A DNA stretch of 64,000 bases from Cellulophaga sp. 20_2_10 (GTDB lineage Bacteria > Bacteroidota > Bacteroidia > Flavobacteriales > Flavobacteriaceae), in contig NZ_JAMCOJ010000002.1 in NCBI RefSeq assembly GCF_023476645.1, forward strand, positions 219,561-283,560, in the 5' to 3' direction. Below are positions 60,721 to 64,000 of the stretch, in pieces. Each line of letters begins with the position of its first letter. Position 1 is the stretch's first letter. The notes under the pieces were generated by a model. It was given only the letters and a program-made list of their open reading frames with translations, searched no databases and was not told the origin of the DNA. The position numbers were made by a program, and so were the translations under genes.

Positions 60721-61593
60721 ATGAAGAAACTAGTAATTCCTATTCTATTAATTTTATTTCTTTTAATTGGGTGTAAAGAAAAGAATAAACAGGAGATAAC
60801 GTTAGAACCTTACCTAAGTTATTCTGAGAATCAAGAATTATTAGTTAGTGCCCATCGTGGAGGAAAAGGTTATGTTGGCTATCCAGAAAATAGTTTAGAA
60901 ACTATGCAGTACATTAAAAAGTACATACCTAATGCGTTGTTTGAAATTGATGTAGCTAAAAGCAAAGATGGAGTTTTATTATTAATGCATGATGATGCGC
61001 TCGAGAGAACATCTACAGGCTTTGGTAGGGTAGACCAAAACAATTGGGAAATGTTATCTCAACTTAAACTAAAAGATAATTTTGACTCTATTGTTGATTT
61101 TAAAATCCCATTGTTTAAGGATGTATTGGATTGGGCAAAAAAAGATAATGCTATTCTTACAGTAGACATTAAACGAAGTGTTGATCCTGAAGAGGTGTTG
61201 CATTTTATAGAAGAAAACGATGCGCTAAAACAATCGGTTATTATTACCTATTCAATGGAAACAGCTCAAAAACTATATAAATTAAATCCTAAGGTAGTAC
61301 TATCTGTTAGTATTAGAAATATGGAAGAGTTTAACAGAGCTGCTAATTCTGGTATCCCGTGGAAAAATATGGTTGCCTTTACAGGAACAAAATTGTCAGA
61401 TCCTTCATTATATAACAAATTACATAAAAAAGGAGTTATGTGTATGTTGGGTACTCTAGGCAACTTAGACAAAAAAGCCGCTGCAAAAAATGATCTTCTT
61501 TATACAGAATGGGCTAAACTTGGAATAGATATTTTTGCCACTGATAGACCGTTGGAGGTACAAAAAGCTGTAACAGATAAAAAAAATAGATAA
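60721..61593 (+). CDS. Glycerophosphodiester phosphodiesterase lipoprotein
   Basis: A 290-residue lipoprotein (lipobox LLIGC, Cys ~18). GDPD motifs: SAHRGGKGYVGYPENSLE (HRG...PENT-like), FEIDVAKSKDGVLLLMHDDALERTS (ExD...HD). It cleaves glycerophosphodiesters to glycerol-3-phosphate, probably in the periplasm. Its stop lies 5 bp before the next gene start. Confidence 0.88.
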   Translation: MKKLVIPILLILFLLIGCKEKNKQEITLEPYLSYSENQELLVSAHRGGKGYVGYPENSLETMQYIKKYIPNALFEIDVAKSKDGVLLLMHDDALERTSTGFGRVDQNNWEMLSQLKLKDNFDSIVDFKIPLFKDVLDWAKKDNAILTVDIKRSVDPEEVLHFIEENDALKQSVIITYSMETAQKLYKLNPKVVLSVSIRNMEEFNRAANSGIPWKNMVAFTGTKLSDPSLYNKLHKKGVMCMLGTLGNLDKKAAAKNDLLYTEWAKLGIDIFATDRPLEVQKAVTDKKNR

Positions 61594-61598
61594 GCAAT

Positions 61599-62327
61599 TT
61601 GCAAGCAGAAATAAAAGAACCAAGAATACAGTGTTATAAATGCATGAACCCTACAAGCACTTGTATTTGTAAACACCTTACCCCTCTACAAACCAATACT
61701 CGTTTTGTTATTCTTATGCACCCTAAGGAGTATAAAAAAGAAAAAAACGGAACGGGATTAATGACTAAGCTTCAACTTAAAAATTCTGAAATTATAGTTG
61801 GTGTAGATTTTACCAATAATACGCGTGTAAATGAAATACTGGCGGCAGAAAATAGCGCTTCTTTTTTACTGTATCCTGGTAAAGATAGTTTTAACTTATC
61901 TACAAGAAAAAGTGTTGAGATGAATTCGGTTTTGGGGAGTAATTCACATATTTTTATTTTGGATGGTACGTGGCCTTGTGCCCGTAAAATGCTAAAACTA
62001 AGTAAAAACTTGCAAGAGCTAAAACGAGTGAGTTTTGATAACAAAATTAAATCAAAATTTATTATTAAACAGCAGCCAGAATCTCTTTGTCTTAGTACAA
62101 TAGAATCTGTTTACACCGTTTTAAATTTACTTAAACAAGGCGGTTTAGAAGAATGTAATACTGATGGTTTTCTTGTGCCTTTTGAAAAAATGATAGCATA
62201 TCAACTAGATTATATGCTAAATCCAAGTAATAAAAACTATGACTTAACTGGTAATAGTGAAATTAGTATTAAAAATATGTATAAGAAAAGTACTGAGCGC
62301 AATATTATTTTTGAAGGAGAGGCTTAG
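61599..62327 (+). CDS. DTW-domain tRNA-uridine aminocarboxypropyltransferase
   Basis: A 242-residue protein with an N-terminal zinc-binding CYKCMNPTSTCIC, RFVILMHPKEYKKEKNGTG, FILDGTWPCARKM (the DTW signature) and PESLCLSTIESV. Such enzymes (TapT/YfiP) make acp3U in tRNA. The start must be TTG at 61599, because the first ATG (61642) lies inside the Cys motif. It is coupled to the GDPD gene (5 bp). Confidence 0.87.
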   Translation: MQAEIKEPRIQCYKCMNPTSTCICKHLTPLQTNTRFVILMHPKEYKKEKNGTGLMTKLQLKNSEIIVGVDFTNNTRVNEILAAENSASFLLYPGKDSFNLSTRKSVEMNSVLGSNSHIFILDGTWPCARKMLKLSKNLQELKRVSFDNKIKSKFIIKQQPESLCLSTIESVYTVLNLLKQGGLEECNTDGFLVPFEKMIAYQLDYMLNPSNKNYDLTGNSEISIKNMYKKSTERNIIFEGEA

Positions 62328-62450
62328 TTGTGTTTTTGTACATGTTAGTTAGTGCAAATACTAAGCTGCAAATGTAGTTTTTATTTACATTATGTTTTTT
62401 ACCTTCTAGGTAACAGTAATAAAATACAAATTTTAAGGGGTATATAAAAA

Positions 62451-62939
62451 ATGGAACTATTACGTAAAAAAAAATATACAAGACCTTTACTTATTACTTT
62501 TATCTTTTTTCTATACTACAAGCCCGTTGTTTGTTTTATTATTGTTGGCGCTTTAATTTTAATAGTAACTTTTTACTATTGGAATTTTCTTTCGGGTATA
62601 CGTAGAAATGGTATTCGTGGTGTTGGGAAAATAATGTACGAATCTAGCTCTCGTGGACCTAAGGCACCAACTATTGAATTTACGTCTAAAAACGGAATTA
62701 AGGTTTGTAAAAAACCATACTATTACCTACCTGCCGACCTAAATAAAATAAGTACATATAAACAGAATATAGGCAAGGAGGTTGATATATTTTATGACCG
62801 ACAAAACCCTGAAAAGTTTGTGCTTGAAAAAGAAGGAAGTTTTAATATTTTAGGTTTATTGCTTATAGTATTAGTTGGACTAACATTTTTAATAGTTGGT
62901 ATTTGTAGTGTTTTAGGGATAGTTATAAGTAACTTTTAA
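62451..62939 (+). CDS. DUF3592-like membrane protein
   Basis: A 162-residue protein with an N-terminal TM (about 16-50), a beta-rich soluble segment containing GIRGVGKIMYESSSRGPKAPTIEF and VDIFYDRQNPEKFVLE, and a C-terminal TM (134-158). This is the DUF3592 pattern (vDV.YdP.nPe). Role unknown. Confidence 0.72.
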   Translation: MELLRKKKYTRPLLITFIFFLYYKPVVCFIIVGALILIVTFYYWNFLSGIRRNGIRGVGKIMYESSSRGPKAPTIEFTSKNGIKVCKKPYYYLPADLNKISTYKQNIGKEVDIFYDRQNPEKFVLEKEGSFNILGLLLIVLVGLTFLIVGICSVLGIVISNF

Positions 62940-63102
62940 AAGTAAAAGGCGTCAGTAAATACTGGTTTTTTGGGTTCTACATTACGGTTACCTAAAAGTA
63001 GTATCATTATTTGGTTTTTTAGATGAATTAAGTTTATCTTGTAGGAAAAATAAACATCTAATTTATGCTATACTTGTCTTATCTAATACTGGTTCTACGC
63101 AT

Positions 63103-63621
63103 TTGAGAAAATCGATCTACATAATAGTTATAATTCTACTGTCTAATTGTAGTACTCTTAAGCAAAGCAATATACTGAGTAAAATAAATAAACAGGTTGA
63201 TAAAACAAATTCTGCGAAATTAAAAACTCAATTTCAGGATTTAAAAGTACTTTACCCAAACAAAAAGGGTTCTGTTGTAATTGGAACGATTAATAAAAAA
63301 ACTAAAAAAGTTAGTATTAAGACTGATGAATATGCTGAATCTGATAAGACAGTGATTTACCTAAATAATAGGAAACCAATTTTAATAAGGAAAGAGAAAA
63401 GAACCACGCACACAACCTACCTTACCAATGGAGATATAGAAAATGATAATTTGTATTCTAAGGCTGATTTTTATGTTGTAGACTGGCAAAATAGTGTGTT
63501 TAAAAAAGTAGTTGTAGCCGGATTTAAAGAAGTAAATGAAACTATTAATAAAGCCGAAATTGAAGAGTTTTTACTTTTATTGCAAGAAAGGATAGAAACG
63601 CTTGATAAGTATTCTTTTTAA
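63103..63621 (+). CDS. Small lipoprotein
   Basis: A 172-residue lipoprotein starting at TTG 63103 (MRKSIYIIVIILLSNC; lipobox LLSNC). The mature part is charged and beta/alpha mixed with no motif. The palindrome-family remnant TCTTGTAGGAAAAATAAACA lies ~65 bp upstream. Unknown function. Confidence 0.62.
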   Translation: MRKSIYIIVIILLSNCSTLKQSNILSKINKQVDKTNSAKLKTQFQDLKVLYPNKKGSVVIGTINKKTKKVSIKTDEYAESDKTVIYLNNRKPILIRKEKRTTHTTYLTNGDIENDNLYSKADFYVVDWQNSVFKKVVVAGFKEVNETINKAEIEEFLLLLQERIETLDKYSF

Positions 63622-63739
63622 TAACGATTTTAAAGCATTGGAAAAAATTACTTGTTTTCCCTTATTATTAATGGGTATAGTTGTAATGGTCATTTTTAGA
63701 TTTACTATTGGTGTCTTTTATCTAAAAATTTCAACTAAC

Positions 63740-63795
63740 TAAAAGCACTACAAAAATTGTTTTATATTGTAAGAAAATTATTGGGTATTTAATGT
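63740..63795 (+). repeat. R6: short copy of the TATATTGTAGG element
   Basis: GCACTACAAAAATTGTTTTATATTGTAAGAAAATTA matches the core of R1 (48565-48600) and lies directly before the gene cut by the window end. Between 63622 and 63740 a 34-codon TTG-start frame with one TM (63638-63742) is possible but weak. Confidence 0.55.
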
Positions 63796-64000
63796 TAAAA
63801 TATATGCAGGTAATAGAATACAATAAAAAAAGATTAGTTGAAGATGTAAAAATAAATTTTAAAGAAGTAATTAAAAAGTACCACTTTTCGGTTAATCAAA
63901 GTCTAGCAAAAAAAATAGACCATTCTGGTAAAACGTGTGTGTATTTAGAAAACAGTTCATTAATTATCTGCTTAAATTTTAATGATTCTTATTCATTTAT
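63792..64000 (+). CDS. 5' end of an unrecognised protein (3' partial)
   Basis: ATG at 63792 (or 63804) opens a frame that runs off the window: YMQVIEYNKKRLVEDVKINF, VIKKYHFSVNQSLAKKIDHS, then a strand-like TCVYLENSSLIICLNF. At least 69 residues. No signal peptide and no known motif. Confidence 0.5.
   Translation, partial: MLKYMQVIEYNKKRLVEDVKINFKEVIKKYHFSVNQSLAKKIDHSGKTCVYLENSSLIICLNFNDSYSF

Noticed and set aside
63638-63742. 34-codon TTG-start membrane peptide
   Set aside because: The hydrophobic stretch is suggestive, but the start is weak and there is no independent support; mentioned only with the gap.
1-64000. tRNA, rRNA, riboswitch or integrase genes
   Set aside because: None was recognised on either strand by reading the sequence; a covariance-model search would be decisive for RNA genes.

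Overview
The window is one contiguous stretch of an AT-rich Bacteroidota chromosome, most likely a marine or environmental Flavobacteriaceae member. The support is gene content: a TonB-dependent receptor with a DUF4374 lipoprotein, many SPII lipoproteins, a DUF1343/NamZ protein, a FucP-type sugar symporter, and the YtxH / holin-like / small-protein operon. Promoters also fit, with Bacteroidota-type TAnnTTTG -7 boxes, few clear Shine-Dalgarno sequences and several TTG or GTG starts. I see no rRNA, tRNA, CRISPR array, transposase or integrase gene.

Region 1 (1-21.3 kb) is ordinary chromosome: cupin, hydrolase, VOC protein, metalloprotease lipoprotein, methyltransferase, YkgJ Cys-cluster protein, sterol-desaturase-like hydroxylase, NamZ-like lipoprotein, FtsX/LolE-type permease, and a loose sulfur group (cysteine synthase, SulP transporter, beta-lactamase-fold/double-rhodanese protein). 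A FucP-type symporter, a lactonase, HemN with a universal stress protein, and stress-type small membrane proteins follow. Three near-identical FNR/CRP-type palindromes (core TGAyAAATATCA) lie 55-70 bp upstream of the MBL/rhodanese gene, of hemN-usp, and of a 43-residue membrane protein. They suggest one oxygen- or redox-responsive regulon.

Regions 2 and 4 (about 21.4-33.3 kb and 48.5-60.7 kb) are accessory arrays. Almost every gene is a solitary + strand ORF encoding a secreted, lipoprotein or membrane protein of unknown function. Recognisable members include a Tpt1/KptA fusion, a LAS-type peptidase, a GspG-like domain, a DUF4274 protein, a metallophosphoesterase, an SH3-domain protein, a LytTR protein and a CPBP protease. 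The genes are separated by 100-200 bp palindromic elements that end in xxxxAAC ... GTTxxxx boxes. In several units the GTT box in front of the gene is the exact reverse complement of the AAC box behind the same gene (10/10 in three units, 7/7 in another). This is the architecture expected of integron-type gene cassettes with attC-like sites, but the boxes differ from the classical RYYYAAC/GTTRRRY consensus and no integrase lies in the window. This is the main candidate for an undescribed system.

Region 3 (33.3-48.5 kb) contains small lipoproteins and membrane proteins, a VOC/MarR pair, and an iron-uptake locus. That locus has a TonB receptor and DUF4374 lipoprotein on the minus strand, and an AraC regulator, ankyrin protein, DUF2271 protein and PepSY-flavodoxin-reductase on the plus strand. 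A Fur-like palindrome lies in front of the receptor. The 3' tail of the reductase, its terminator and the palindromic element behind it recur downstream (near 49.4 and 52.6 kb, and diverged near 59.65 kb), each time next to a different accessory gene. Region 5 (60.7-64 kb) returns to more ordinary genes: a glycerophosphodiester phosphodiesterase, a DTW-domain tRNA modification enzyme, a DUF3592-like membrane protein, a lipoprotein, and a gene cut by the window end.
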